DNA from: JBBDNV01 sp040877415
GTDB taxonomy: Bacteria; Planctomycetota; Planctomycetia; Pirellulales; PALSA-1355
Length of the DNA stretch: 64,000 nt
NCBI GenBank assembly: GCA_040877415.1
Contig: JBBDNV010000133.1
Coordinates: 1 to 64,000, forward strand
Reading direction: 5' to 3'
The position numbers were made by a program, and so were the translations under genes. A model generated the notes under the pieces. The model saw only the letters and a program-made list of their open reading frames with translations, did not search any database and had not been told where the DNA came from. Shown here piece by piece: positions 18,328 to 27,656 of this stretch (positions are counted from its first letter, which is position 1; every line of letters starts with the position of its first letter).

Positions 18328-18912
18328 TTACCGCCGGATGGCCGTCGGCTGATCGATTGCTGAAGTCGGGTCTTTCGTTGGGTCTTTGGTCGCCGTCTGG
18401 CCGCCGTTCGCCCGGTGCTGCCTTTGCGGTTCACAGAACCAGCGCCGCAAATGGCCCTTGGCTCGCGCCAGCCGGCTCATCACGGTGCCCGGCGGGATAT
18501 CGAGCAGTTCGGCGATCTCACGGTACGACCGGTGCTCAAAATAAAACAAAAGGACGACAAGCTTGAACTCATCGCCCAACGTGTTGACGGCCTCTTGCAA
18601 CTGGTCATTGTCAATCGGTTGTTCGGGGACGGGTTGCGGAACCTCGCCGACGTCGAAATCGGCAATCGGTAACGCTAATCGCCTGCCCCTGGTCTTCAAA
18701 TAGCAGTTTCGCAATACGGTAAACAGCCAGCCGCGCACGCACTCGGCGTCGCGCACCTGGCCGAGCTTCTGTTGGGCAATCAAAAATACCTGCTGCGTCA
18801 GGTCCTCGGCGTCGCAGACCGATCCGCTCAGCCGGTAGGCGTACCGATAAAGCGCCGGGTGATGGTCCGCCACAAGCTGAGCCATCGCCGAGGGCGCAGC
18901 GCGATCAGCCAT
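18328..18912 (-). CDS. ECF RNA polymerase sigma factor (SigE/RpoE type)
   Basis: Sigma factor of 194 residues from ATG 18912, chosen because GGAAGGG lies about 8 bases upstream; an earlier in-frame start at 18948 is less supported. Region 2 is about 14-79 with DAEDLTQQVF at 34-43 and WLFTVLRN at 62-69. Region 4 is about 107-157 with the helix-turn-helix YREIAELLDIPPGTVMSRL. The C-terminal 30 residues are Thr/Lys-rich and disordered-looking. Its downstream partner at 17454-18287 is the likely membrane anti-sigma. Confidence 0.92.
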   Translation of the reverse strand: MADRAAPSAMAQLVADHHPALYRYAYRLSGSVCDAEDLTQQVFLIAQQKLGQVRDAECVRGWLFTVLRNCYLKTRGRRLALPIADFDVGEVPQPVPEQPIDNDQLQEAVNTLGDEFKLVVLLFYFEHRSYREIAELLDIPPGTVMSRLARAKGHLRRWFCEPQRQHRANGGQTATKDPTKDPTSAIDQPTAIRR

Positions 18913-19424
18913 GTTTCGCCCTTCCCTATCTAAGAGGCCCCGCGGCAATGATTTATTCCCGCCAGGGTCAAATTCATCCCCGCCGCCAGAGCGGCTCTGC
19001 CGGCGTCCATTCCCTGACCCACCGGCAAGGGGTCGTGCTATCGTTCACGTGGATCAGGCGCAGACGCGGATGGCATGTGCGCCCCCAGTATACCGCCTGG
19101 CGGGTTGGTTCCCAGTTGCCCCCCGACGGCCGCGGTTGCGCGCCGGCGGACGTCGCCGCATCCCGCAAAACAGGCTCCCCCTTCAAAGTTCCTTTCGTAA
19201 CGGGCGCGAGGATCTTGGCACCCCCGCTCGACGGATGTTGCCCGTTTTTCACAGTCTTCCGAGACGGCCCCGTTCGCCCCACAGGTTGTACGCAAAAACA
19301 CAGGGAATATTTGCCGGCACGCTCGGGAATAAACGGCCTCGGCCGGGGATCATCCCTACCAGAGACCAAGCAGGGTGGTCCTGCGAGGCATGAATCTCGG
19401 TTGATGAGACGGAAGGTGCACGCC
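18913..19424. other. Divergent intergenic region, sigma factor and lipoprotein
   Basis: About 510 bases between divergent genes. An open frame runs through it in phase with the lipoprotein, but the Met-Lys-Lys signal at 19425 with its own GGAAGG shows the true start. I saw no recognisable RNA or clear promoter. It should hold the promoters of both genes. Confidence 0.4.
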
Positions 19425-19568
19425 ATGAAGAAACTAGTTGCATTGGCCCTGCTGTTGAGCCTGGGAGTGTTCGCAGTGGGCTGTGAAAAGCCGAAGGACA
19501 AGGGACCCGAGGGTGGTGCCCCGGCGACTGAAGAAGGCAAGGCTCCCGCCACAGAGGAAGTGAAGTAG
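19425..19568 (+). CDS. Small lipoprotein, hypothetical
   Basis: Only 47 residues. Residues 1-19 are a lipoprotein signal (MKKLVALALLLSLGVFAVG) followed by Cys20, the presumed lipidation site. The rest is a short Lys/Glu/Pro-rich tail with a repeated PATEE motif. GGAAGG (19411-19416) is well placed before ATG 19425. A strong intrinsic terminator follows at 19616. Very short lipoproteins of this kind are frequent in planctomycetes; function unknown. Confidence 0.8.
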   Translation: MKKLVALALLLSLGVFAVGCEKPKDKGPEGGAPATEEGKAPATEEVK

Positions 19569-19615
19569 TTCGCCTGCCGACCGCGTCCGGAAGAAAATTC
19601 GTGCAGAACGAAAAT

Positions 19616-19654
19616 GGGGAGAGATGCCACGGGGCGTCTCTCCCTTGTTTTTTT
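19616..19654 (+). terminator. Rho-independent terminator after the lipoprotein gene
   Basis: Perfect 8-bp stem GGGAGAGA (19617-19624) / TCTCTCCC (19637-19644) with a 12-base loop, followed by TTGTTTTTTT. Read on the minus strand it is followed by only CATTTT, so it may also help to end uvrB transcripts. Confidence 0.8.
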
Positions 19655-19670
19655 ACGTCGACGACCGATT

Positions 19671-21728
19671 TCATCCGCGTTTGGGGCGCGGCAGCCGGCC
19701 GCCTTTGCCGCGGCGACGCCCACGGCCGTCTGAGCGCAAGAGAACTTCGTCCACTTTGCTGCCGACCGCAGCCCGCATCCGCTCGATGCGGTCGCGAATC
19801 GCCGCGGCCCGTTCGAATTCCAGTCCTTCGGCCGCGGCCATCATCTCGGCTTCCAGCTCGGCCAGATACTCTTCGGTGATGTACTGGGCTTCGTCGCTTC
19901 GCCCGACGGCCGCGTTGGCCGCGGCGTGGGCGCTGGCCTCAGCCTCGATGCCGGCGCGAATGCTCTTTTTGATCGTCTCGGGCGTGATGCCATGCTGGCG
20001 ATTGTACTCTTGTTGCACGGCCCGGCGGCGATCGGTTTCGTCGATCGCGCGCTGCATCGAGTCGGTGACGCGGTCGGCGTACAACAGCACCTTGGCGTTG
20101 ACGTTGCGGGCCGCGCGGCCGATGGTTTGCATCAGCGACGTTTCGCTCCGCAGAAAGCCTTCTTTGTCGGCGTCGAGAATCGCGACCAGCGAAACTTCGG
20201 GAAGGTCGAGCCCTTCGCGCAGCAGGTTGACGCCCACCAGCGCCTCGAAGCGGCCTTCGCGCAGCTCGCGCAACAGCTCGACGCGCTCGAAGGCGTCCAA
20301 TTCGCTGTGCAGCCACTTGCACTTGACGCCCTGCTCGACGAGATAGGCCGAGAGGTCTTCGGCCAGCCGTTTGGTGAGCGTGGTCACGAGCACCCGTTCG
20401 CCGGCGGCCGCGCGCTCGCGGATTTGCGCGACCAGGTGCGGCACCTGGGTCCGCGCCGGCGCGACTTCGATGATCGGATCCAACAGTCCGGTGGGCCGAA
20501 TCATCTGCTCGACGAATTCGCCCCCGGTTTGCTCCAGCTCGTACGGCCCGGGCGTGGCCGACACGCAGACCACTTGCTTGATCTTCTTTTCCCACTCGTC
20601 GAACTTGAGCGGGCGGTTGTCGAGCGCGCTGGGCAGCCGAAATCCGTGCTCCACAAGCGTCGTTTTGCGGCTGTGGTCGCCGGCAAACATGCCGCGCACC
20701 TGCGGCACCGTGGCGTGCGATTCGTCGACGAACAGCAGGTAGTCTGGCGGAAAGAAGTTGTGCAGCGTGTGCGGCATCGAGCCCGGCGGACGGCCCGAGA
20801 GCGGCCGGCTGTAGTTCTCGATGCCCGGACAGTAGCCGACCTCCAGGAGCATCTCGATGTCGAATCGCGTGCGGGCGCCCAGCCGCTGCGCCTCGAGCAG
20901 CTTGCCCTGGTTTTTGAGCTCTTCGAGCCGCTCTTCCAGCTCCTGCTTGATCGCGTCGATGGCCGCGGCGATGCGCTGCTCGGGCATGACGAAATGCTTG
21001 GCCGGATAGATGAACAGTTCCTGCTCCTGGCGCACGACTTCGCCGCTGGTGGGATTGATGATCGAGAGCTGCTCGACTTCGTCCCCCCAGAATTCGACGC
21101 GAAACGCGAATTGCTCGTACGAAGGCCAGACTTCGACGCAATCGCCCCGCACGCGGAATTTGCCCCGGGCAAACTCCACGTCGTTGCGCTCGTACTGCAC
21201 GTCGACGAGCTTTGCCAGCACGGCGTCGCGGTCGACCACCATGCCGCGCGCCAGCCCGATCATCATGGCCTTGTAATCCTCGGGCGAACCCAATCCGTAG
21301 ATGCACGACACGCTGGCCACGATGATCACGTCGCGCCGGCTGATCAGGGCGCTGGTCGACGCCAGCCGCAGACGGTCGATTTCCTGGTTGATCGAGGCGT
21401 CTTTTTCGATGTAGATGTCGCGCTGCGGAATGTACGCCTCGGGCTGATAGTAGTCGTAGTAGCTGACGAAATAGTGCACGGCGTTGTGCGGGAAGAACTC
21501 CTTGAACTCCGCGTACAACTGCGCCGCCAGCGTTTTGTTGTGCGACAGCACGAGCGTCGGCTTCTGGATGGCCTGGATGATGTTGGCCATCGTGAACGTC
21601 TTGCCGGAGCCCGTGACTCCCATCAGCACCTGGTACTTGCGGCCCGCGCGCAATCCGTCGACCAGGGCGGCAATCGCCTGCGGCTGATCGCCGGCGGGCT
21701 CAAACGGGCTGACGAGTTCGAAGGGCAC
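19671..21728 (-). CDS. uvrB: UvrABC system protein B
   Basis: DNA-damage recognition helicase of nucleotide excision repair, working with UvrA and UvrC. The 685 residues are the normal length. Walker A GVTGSGKT is at 37-44. The damage-probing beta-hairpin YYDYYQPEAYIP is near 93-104. DESHATVPQ forms the DExH motif. A C-terminal UVR motif (EFERAAAIRDRIERM) binds UvrC. The start is GTG at 21728: it gives the conserved N-terminus PFELVSPFEPAGDQP, and no in-frame ATG lies close by. Confidence 0.97.
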   Translation of the reverse strand: MPFELVSPFEPAGDQPQAIAALVDGLRAGRKYQVLMGVTGSGKTFTMANIIQAIQKPTLVLSHNKTLAAQLYAEFKEFFPHNAVHYFVSYYDYYQPEAYIPQRDIYIEKDASINQEIDRLRLASTSALISRRDVIIVASVSCIYGLGSPEDYKAMMIGLARGMVVDRDAVLAKLVDVQYERNDVEFARGKFRVRGDCVEVWPSYEQFAFRVEFWGDEVEQLSIINPTSGEVVRQEQELFIYPAKHFVMPEQRIAAAIDAIKQELEERLEELKNQGKLLEAQRLGARTRFDIEMLLEVGYCPGIENYSRPLSGRPPGSMPHTLHNFFPPDYLLFVDESHATVPQVRGMFAGDHSRKTTLVEHGFRLPSALDNRPLKFDEWEKKIKQVVCVSATPGPYELEQTGGEFVEQMIRPTGLLDPIIEVAPARTQVPHLVAQIRERAAAGERVLVTTLTKRLAEDLSAYLVEQGVKCKWLHSELDAFERVELLRELREGRFEALVGVNLLREGLDLPEVSLVAILDADKEGFLRSETSLMQTIGRAARNVNAKVLLYADRVTDSMQRAIDETDRRRAVQQEYNRQHGITPETIKKSIRAGIEAEASAHAAANAAVGRSDEAQYITEEYLAELEAEMMAAAEGLEFERAAAIRDRIERMRAAVGSKVDEVLLRSDGRGRRRGKGGRLPRPKRG

Positions 21729-21755
21729 TGGGGCGGTTCCCGGTAGGAATTCCTA

Positions 21756-21833
21756 ATACCAGCCCGAAGCGCCAGCGAGGGAGATGGAACGCCGCACTCA
21801 AATTCCCCTCGCTGGCGCTTCGCGTCTGGTGTT
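21756..21833. repeat. 78-bp inverted repeat, copy 1
   Basis: Arms ATACCAGCCCGAAGCGCCAG and CTGGCGCTTCGCGTCTGGT enclose a variable centre. The same 78-bp element recurs at 53032-53109, with fragments at 43594 and 51252. It lies just upstream of uvrB. Confidence 0.85.
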
Positions 21834-21890
21834 ACGAAGGCTTTGCGTATCACCGCATCCAAGAAGGATACGCGGCGAGCGTCCGATTGG

Positions 21891-22298
21891 CTACTGGCCC
21901 GCGACGCCGCCAGCCGGGGGCAAGGGGACCAAATACGGCCTGATCTGCTCGAGCGTTTTGGGCCCAATGCCGCGCACGCGCTGCAACCCCTCGACGTCGG
22001 CAAACGGTCCCTCGGCCTGGCGCGATTCGACGATCCGCCGGGCCAACGCTTCGCCGATGCCGGGCAGCACGGTGAACTCGGGCCAGTCGGCTTCGTTGAT
22101 GTCGAGCTGGAACTCGACCGTCTGCGGATCGGCGCGGTCGATCTCGATCAGCCGGCCGCTCGCGCCGCCGCGCACCAGCCAGTAAAGGCCGATGCTCACG
22201 AGCGCCGTCATGACCAGCGCGGCCACTGCCGCCTGATCCATCCGCTTGAGCAGCGGCCGGCCAGGCGAACGCTCGGGCTTGGGATGGGAAGGGCTCAT
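21891..22298 (-). CDS. ComEA-like helix-hairpin-helix protein
   Basis: Protein of 135 residues with one N-terminal membrane helix (about 24-43) and a double helix-hairpin-helix DNA-binding domain (about 63-125: DINEADWPEFTVLPGIGEAL and VEGLQRVRGIGPKTLEQI). This is the ComEA/T2SK layout; ComEA binds incoming DNA in competent bacteria. No other competence genes are in view, so a role in DNA uptake is only possible. It diverges from nadC. Confidence 0.82.
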   Translation of the reverse strand: MSPSHPKPERSPGRPLLKRMDQAAVAALVMTALVSIGLYWLVRGGASGRLIEIDRADPQTVEFQLDINEADWPEFTVLPGIGEALARRIVESRQAEGPFADVEGLQRVRGIGPKTLEQIRPYLVPLPPAGGVAGQ

Positions 22299-22358
22299 GG
22301 CAACGTGCTATTATGATGCGCATCGCGAACTCTTCCAACACATTCGCACACAAAGCGC

Positions 22359-23285
22359 GTGGCCAAAGAATTTCAACAAATCGAGTGGGACGCGTCGGTC
22401 GAGGAAGATTGCCGGCAAATCGTACGACTGGCGGTGCGCGAAGATCTGGATCGCCTGTTCGATTGGACCACATTGGCCCTCGTGCCCGCAGGCGCCGCGG
22501 GCAAGGCCGCGATTGTTTCGCGACAAGCCGGGGTCGTCGCCGGATTGCGGGCAGTCCAAGTGGCGGTCGGCGAGATGGACGTTCACCTGCGCCTGGAAAC
22601 GCTCCTCGACGACGGACGGCAATCCGCCGCCGGACAGACGCTGGCCACGCTCGCGGGTCCGGCCCGCAGTCTCCTGACGGCCGAACGGATACTGCTCAAT
22701 CTGATTGGGAGGCTGTCGGGCATTGCCACGCTTGCGCGCGCATACGTCGAGGCCGTGCGGGGCACCCGGGCACGGATCTACGATACGCGTAAAACAACGC
22801 CCGGCTGGCGGCGATTGGAGAAATACGCCGTTCGATGCGGCGGCGGACACAACCATCGCACCGGCTTGTTCGACGCGATTCTGATCAAGGACAATCATCT
22901 GGCTCTGGCCGCGCACGTCGAAGGAACCGGCCGTCTCACGCCGGCCGAAGCCGTGCGGCGGGCTCGCGAATTCGCCGAAAGTATGGCCGCCGAACAGGCC
23001 GCGGCGCCCTTGATCATCGAGGTCGAAGTCGACTCGCTTGCGCTTCTCGAACAAGTGCTCCCAGCGCAGCCCGACATGGTGCTCGTCGACAACATGTCGC
23101 CCGAGCAGCTCACTCGCGCGGTATCGCTGCGCGATCGGCTCGCGCCCGAGGTGGAATTGGAAGCTTCGGGCGGGGTGACTCTCGACAACGTGGCCGCGAT
23201 CGCCGCATCGGGCGTCGAGCGCATCAGCGTCGGCGCGCTGACGCATTCGGCCGCTTCACTGGACGTCGGCATGGACTGGCTGTAA
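22359..23285 (+). CDS. nadC: Nicotinate-nucleotide pyrophosphorylase (carboxylating)
   Basis: Converts quinolinate and PRPP to nicotinate mononucleotide in de novo NAD synthesis. The 308 residues match the family. Key segments: DTRKTTPGWRRLEKYAV (substrate-binding), GGGHNHRTGLFDAILIKDNH, EVEVDSL, VLVDNM and EASGGVTLDN in the C-terminal barrel. The start is GTG at 22359; the ATG pair at 22313 is in another frame. No nadA or nadB is nearby. Confidence 0.95.
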   Translation: MAKEFQQIEWDASVEEDCRQIVRLAVREDLDRLFDWTTLALVPAGAAGKAAIVSRQAGVVAGLRAVQVAVGEMDVHLRLETLLDDGRQSAAGQTLATLAGPARSLLTAERILLNLIGRLSGIATLARAYVEAVRGTRARIYDTRKTTPGWRRLEKYAVRCGGGHNHRTGLFDAILIKDNHLALAAHVEGTGRLTPAEAVRRAREFAESMAAEQAAAPLIIEVEVDSLALLEQVLPAQPDMVLVDNMSPEQLTRAVSLRDRLAPEVELEASGGVTLDNVAAIAASGVERISVGALTHSAASLDVGMDWL

Positions 23286-23741
23286 GCGCGCCGGCAACCC
23301 CCGCCGAATGCATCGGCTGAATCGCGGAATCCGGCGGAAATCAGCCGCTCCGCGGCGCATTTGACCATTGCCCGCGCGCGACCTATGTTTGCGATGCACT
23401 TTCGCCTTTGGGGAGGGGCGCTGGTCACGAGGCGCGGCAGGGATAGCAAGGAGCTCGAGGGGACCCTGCCGTGCCTTTTTTTCTTGTCGACGGCCAGAAA
23501 GTCCTCGAGGCCCGCGGTGAGGGGATCGCCCATTGAACATTACCATCCGAATAACCCGTACACGGCGCACGCCCCCTACCATCGGCCGCTCGGCCGGGCG
23601 GCGAGTTTTCCGTCAGAATCCGCTTGGAATCAGCGTTGAAAGACGGGCGGAAGTTTGGACAGCGAGGGCGGTTTGGCCTAACGTTTTGAGGGGTTTCGCG
23701 GTGCCGGGGCGGCCGCCGGTGGAACAATCCCCTACGCAACC
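23286..23741. other. Intergenic region between nadC and the sensor kinase
   Basis: About 455 bases without a convincing gene. It contains the terminator at 23434-23482. The remainder shows no repeat or promoter I can support. Confidence 0.4.
23434..23482 (+). terminator. Intrinsic terminator
   Basis: Stem GCGGCAGGG / CCCTGCCGT with a roughly 21-base internal loop, followed by a run of seven T. It is 150 bases after nadC, so it may end the nadC transcript or a short untranslated RNA. Confidence 0.6.
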
Positions 23742-25298
23742 ATGGGACGCCGCATGATCCGCAGGATTGGGCCTAATTTTTCTCTGCTGTTGACCTGCGT
23801 GGCGCTGGCCATCTCCGTGGCGCTGGCTGCCGATTGGCTGGCGGCGGAGTGGTTCAACGTCGGTTCGCTGGCGGCACGCTGGTGTCTGTTGGGGGTGAGC
23901 CTGGGCTCCGTGGCGGTCTGGCTGGCGTTTTTCCTGGGCCGCCAGCGGGCGATTGCCAACGAGGCGCTTGCATACCTCGACCTGCTGTGCCGCATGGACC
24001 AGTGCCGGCTGGCGTTGGAAAGCCCCGGACCAAGTTTCGCCGACTTGCGGCCGGGCAACCCATGGACCAAAGCGTCGCGGCGGCTGCGCGATCGGCTGGC
24101 GGCCCTCGCGCGACGGGTCGAAGTGCTGGAGCGCGAGCGGACCGGCCTGGAAAGCCGGGCCCGCCGCGATGAGGCTCAAATCGAGCGCATCCAATCGATC
24201 CTTTCGTCCCTGGGCGAACCGGTGCTCGTGATCGACAAGCGCGACGAGCTGGTGCTGGTCAACTCGAGCGCCAACGCCCTGTTTGGCATCGACGCCGACA
24301 ACGCGGACGAGCGGGCCCTTGAGTCGCTCGTCAAGTGCGAACGGCTCGTCGAATTATTGACCGACACTCGAAAATGCAAAGCGATCACGCAGCGCAGTTG
24401 CGAGATCGAGCTGCCCGACGGCCAGGGCGACTCGCTCTGGTACCGCGTGACGGCCCGCAATATTCCCACGCAGCCGGGGCAATCCGATCCGGACGGCACC
24501 TCGCAAGGCGTGGTGGCCGTGCTGCACGATATCAGCACCCAGAAGACGATCCAGAAGCGCAACGCCGAATTCGTTTCGGCGGTGAGCCACGAAATGAAAA
24601 CCCCCCTGGCCGGCATCAAGGCCTACCTGGAACTCCTGGCCGACGGCGACGCGGAAGACAAACAGACCGAACAGCAGTTTCTCCGCGTGATCGGCACCGA
24701 GGCCGAACGCCTGGAATGCCTGGTCGACGACCTGGTCGAGCTGGCTCGCATCGAAGCCGACCTGGCCGGAGCCACCAAGCAAGTCCATCACCTCAACGTG
24801 CTGATGGCGGACGCCCTGGTTTCGATCGGGCCGCAGGCCGAGGCCAGGAATCTCCGCCTCCGCGCCGAGTTCTGCGACGCCGATCCGTGCGTGCTCGCGG
24901 ATCGCCACATGATCACGCAGGCCGCGGTACACCTGTTGTCCAACGCCGTCAAGTACACGTCCTCCGGCGGCCGGGTCACGCTGCGAAGCCGGCCGGCGGG
25001 CCACGAAATCTGCTTCGAGGTGGAAGACACCGGCGTGGGCCTCTCGAGCGACGACTGCCGCAAGGTGTTCGAGAAATTTTATCGCGTGCCCAAAAACAAA
25101 GACACTACCAGCGGCACCGGCTTGGGACTGCCGCTGGTGAAACACATCGTGGAAGACGTGCACGGAGGAAGAATCGAGGTTCAAAGCGCGCTCGGCAAAG
25201 GGAGCCTGTTTCGCGTCTTTTTGCCCGGCGCGGCCCAGGAGTGCCCCACGCCATCCCCAACTCCCGCATTGCGGGAAACCGAGGAAAGCCTTCGATGA
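23742..25298 (+). CDS. Sensor histidine kinase (PhoR-like, with PAS domain)
   Basis: Membrane sensor kinase of 518 residues. Two hydrophobic segments (about 14-32 and 45-65) flank a short external loop. A coiled linker leads to a PAS domain near 145-270. The dimerisation/phosphoacceptor domain has SHEMKTPL with His283. The ATPase domain has the N box HLLSNAVKYT, G1 DTGVGL and G2 GTGLGLPL. A second ATG lies at 23754. The stop overlaps the next ATG (ATGA), coupling it to the response regulator. The very short sensor loop suggests an internal or membrane-borne signal (inference). Confidence 0.92.
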   Translation: MGRRMIRRIGPNFSLLLTCVALAISVALAADWLAAEWFNVGSLAARWCLLGVSLGSVAVWLAFFLGRQRAIANEALAYLDLLCRMDQCRLALESPGPSFADLRPGNPWTKASRRLRDRLAALARRVEVLERERTGLESRARRDEAQIERIQSILSSLGEPVLVIDKRDELVLVNSSANALFGIDADNADERALESLVKCERLVELLTDTRKCKAITQRSCEIELPDGQGDSLWYRVTARNIPTQPGQSDPDGTSQGVVAVLHDISTQKTIQKRNAEFVSAVSHEMKTPLAGIKAYLELLADGDAEDKQTEQQFLRVIGTEAERLECLVDDLVELARIEADLAGATKQVHHLNVLMADALVSIGPQAEARNLRLRAEFCDADPCVLADRHMITQAAVHLLSNAVKYTSSGGRVTLRSRPAGHEICFEVEDTGVGLSSDDCRKVFEKFYRVPKNKDTTSGTGLGLPLVKHIVEDVHGGRIEVQSALGKGSLFRVFLPGAAQECPTPSPTPALRETEESLR

Positions 25299-25684
25299 GC
25301 AAGAAAGTTCTACTTTGTGACGACGAGATTCACATCCTGCGCGCCGCCGAATTGAAGGTCAGCCGGGCGGGTTACGAAGTGCGCATCGCCCGCGACGGCC
25401 AGGAAGCCTGGGAAATGATCCAGGAAGATCTTCCCGACGTGCTGGTGACCGACGTGCAAATGCCGCGCGTCGACGGTTTTGAGCTCAGCCGCCGGATTCG
25501 CGGCGACGAGGCCACGAAGGATTTGCCCATTCTGATGCTTACGGCCAAGGGCTTTGAGCTGGAACAGCAGGAAATGATGGAGAAATGGGGCATTGTCGAC
25601 ATTGTGGCCAAGCCGTTCAGCCCGCGCGAGCTGGTCCGATTGATTGACCAGATCGTCGGATCGGCTCCCGCTGCCACCGCCTGA
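25295..25684 (+). CDS. Single-domain response regulator
   Basis: Receiver domain alone, 129 residues. Acidic pocket Asp9/Asp10, phospho-acceptor Asp53 (VLVTDVQMP), Thr83 (MLTAKG) and Lys106 (DIVAKPFSP) are all present. There is no output domain, so it must act through a protein partner, as CheY- or Spo0F-like proteins do. It is translationally coupled to the upstream kinase, its likely phosphodonor. Confidence 0.93.
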   Translation: MSKKVLLCDDEIHILRAAELKVSRAGYEVRIARDGQEAWEMIQEDLPDVLVTDVQMPRVDGFELSRRIRGDEATKDLPILMLTAKGFELEQQEMMEKWGIVDIVAKPFSPRELVRLIDQIVGSAPAATA

Positions 25685-26083
25685 GCCGCCGGGGATTCAA
25701 TCGCTCCCCAGGGCTTGTCCGCGGCCCGCTGCCACGCGACCCCAACCGCGCCACGGATTCGGTCGCCTCTGTCCAAAAGCGCGCATCCTGGCGCGCTTAC
25801 GAGCGCGTCCGGCCATCGTTCGCGTTCGACTTCGCGGCTGCAGGGCGACACGCATCTCTTGAACTTCACCTGGTTTGCGATTGGCCGGCAACGGCCGCTG
25901 GTAAACCTTGTCGGTTTTTCCGGATCTGCCGGAAATTCCTGAAATTCAGGTTATGCGGGTGCCGATATCTAGGCAAGACCCGCGGGCTTTTGCGCTCGCA
26001 GCAGCCTGGCAGCACGCCGGCAACAACGGTTGGCCGCGGGGAGGACTTTTTTGGACCGCTTCTTTTGAGCTTCGGGGGGAGTC
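25685..26083. other. Intergenic region before the outer-membrane protein gene
   Basis: About 400 bases with no convincing gene. Small palindromes (CCGG near 25919, CCTGAAATTCAGG near 25938) are present. It probably holds the promoter and leader of the barrel-protein gene. Confidence 0.35.
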
Positions 26084-27358
26084 ATGAAGGTTGCCATTCG
26101 CCTGCAAGTTCTGTGCATCGCGGTGCTGGCTTGCCTGGCGGCGCGAGCCGCCCGGGGCGACGAGCCAGGCGGCCGCCGGCGCTACCCGATCGAGCGAACC
26201 AGCGACGCGGCGGACGAAAACCCGGCCGTGCCCAGCCCGCCTTCCGGGCCTCAGTCGGTCCCCGACCCGATTGCCGAAGGGGGTCCGGCTGTGAACGACG
26301 GGGCGACCCCGTGGGAGGACGTCGGGGGCGGGGGTGGCGACACGTGTGACGCCTGCGGCGGCGATTGCGGCACGTGCTCGTCGCGCGGTTGCCTGGGCGG
26401 GCTGTGGTTCGGCAGCGTCGATTACCTGCTGTTTCGGCCGCGCATGAGCCAGGCCGTGGCCGAAGTGCGCCACGTTGAAGTGACCGATCAGACGACTTCG
26501 CCTGCCACGACGACGACAACGAACACGGCGATCCAGTACCCGTTCACCTACCAGAGCGCCTTTCGCGTCGCGGGGGGATATCGCTTGCTCAATTGCGGCG
26601 GAGATGTCCAGGTCGCCTATTGGCGGATGACCAACGACGCCCAATACCGCGACGGACCGGTCAACACGACCAACAACAGCCTGCTCATCTTCGGCAACCT
26701 GGACAACAATCCCGGCAACGGTGAGTTTCTCAATTCCTCGACGGGCGTGACGGCGAACATCTTCGACGTCGACTTCGCGAAAAGCATTTCGATGGGCGGT
26801 CCGTGCGGAACGTGCGGCGACTGCGGCTGCCCGCGCTGGGACCTGCGATTCTCGGCCGGCGCTCGGATTGCCGACATCAGCCGCTTTAACGACAACGTCG
26901 TCGTCGACGACCAGGGCAACGGCCTTTCATTCGCCAACCTCAATGCCCGATTCGTCGGAGCCGGTCCGCGAGTGGGAATTCAAGGCCGGCGTTATTTCGG
27001 GGCCTGCGGCTTGTGGTCGCTGTACGCCAAGGCCAGCCAGGCCATTCTGATCGGCGATTATCGCATGGGCCGCACGCGGACCGTTCCCATTGAAAGCCCG
27101 GCGGAGATCCAGATCACCAACCAGAATGACCTTTTCCACCGGACCGTGCCGGTGTCCGACATCGAAGTGGGGGGCACGTGGCAGATGGCGCCCTACACGT
27201 ACGTCTCGGTCGGCTACTTCTTCCAATGCTGGTGGGATCTCGGCCAGGGAGAAACCATCCAGGGCCAAAGCATCCCGGGCACGTACTTCGGCCCGCTCGA
27301 CACGTCGAACATTCTGGGCTTTGACGGGCTGTTCGTGCGCGGCGAAATGCTGTTCTAG
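26084..27358 (+). CDS. Lpg1974-like pore-forming outer membrane protein
   Basis: Secreted beta-barrel protein of 424 residues. Residues 1-25 are a signal peptide. A Pro-rich linker and a Cys/Gly-rich knot (CDACGGDCGTCSSRGC, about 87-102) precede the barrel. From about 105 on, alternating strands such as LWFGSVDYLLFRPRM, FRVAGGYRL, DLRFSAGARI and YTYVSVGYFFQCWW match Legionella-type OMP proteins of planctomycetes. The final residue is Phe, as expected for outer-membrane assembly. A second CGTCGDCGC cluster lies near 243-251. Pore function is known for the family only. Confidence 0.8.
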   Translation: MKVAIRLQVLCIAVLACLAARAARGDEPGGRRRYPIERTSDAADENPAVPSPPSGPQSVPDPIAEGGPAVNDGATPWEDVGGGGGDTCDACGGDCGTCSSRGCLGGLWFGSVDYLLFRPRMSQAVAEVRHVEVTDQTTSPATTTTTNTAIQYPFTYQSAFRVAGGYRLLNCGGDVQVAYWRMTNDAQYRDGPVNTTNNSLLIFGNLDNNPGNGEFLNSSTGVTANIFDVDFAKSISMGGPCGTCGDCGCPRWDLRFSAGARIADISRFNDNVVVDDQGNGLSFANLNARFVGAGPRVGIQGRRYFGACGLWSLYAKASQAILIGDYRMGRTRTVPIESPAEIQITNQNDLFHRTVPVSDIEVGGTWQMAPYTYVSVGYFFQCWWDLGQGETIQGQSIPGTYFGPLDTSNILGFDGLFVRGEMLF

Positions 27359-27461
27359 CTGGCGGCGCGCCGGGGTGCGAGTTGGCCGCGTACATGCGCG
27401 CGCACCGGCGGCGCGGCTGCAAACGCTCGGACGCCTGGACGAAATGCGCTCGGGTGGCCGC

Positions 27462-27656
27462 TTACATGCCCTCGAGCATGATGGCGCGGCCGCGCCGGGC
27501 GGCCCGCAACCGGGCGCGGCGGCGGGTTTCGCTTGGTTTTTCGTAGTATTCCCGCCGGCGCATTTCTTTCTTGATGCCGCTCCGCTCGACCAACTTGCGG
27601 AACCGCCGGACCGCTTCTTGAATCGACTCGCGGTCCCTGACGTTCAACTTAACCAC
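27462..27656 (-). CDS. rpsU: 30S ribosomal protein S21
   Basis: Small-subunit protein of 64 residues. The conserved core RESIQEAVRRFRKLVERSG and KKEMRRREYYEKPSETRRR are intact. The start is GTG 27656, decided by a near-perfect AAGGGAGG 4-5 bases upstream; the frame is open for ten more codons without support. The C-terminus is basic. Confidence 0.95.
   Translation of the reverse strand: MVKLNVRDRESIQEAVRRFRKLVERSGIKKEMRRREYYEKPSETRRRARLRAARRGRAIMLEGM

Noticed and set aside
18948..19424. Upstream extension of the small lipoprotein frame
   Set aside because: The signal peptide and ribosome site at 19425 show the true start; the upstream part has no protein-like features.
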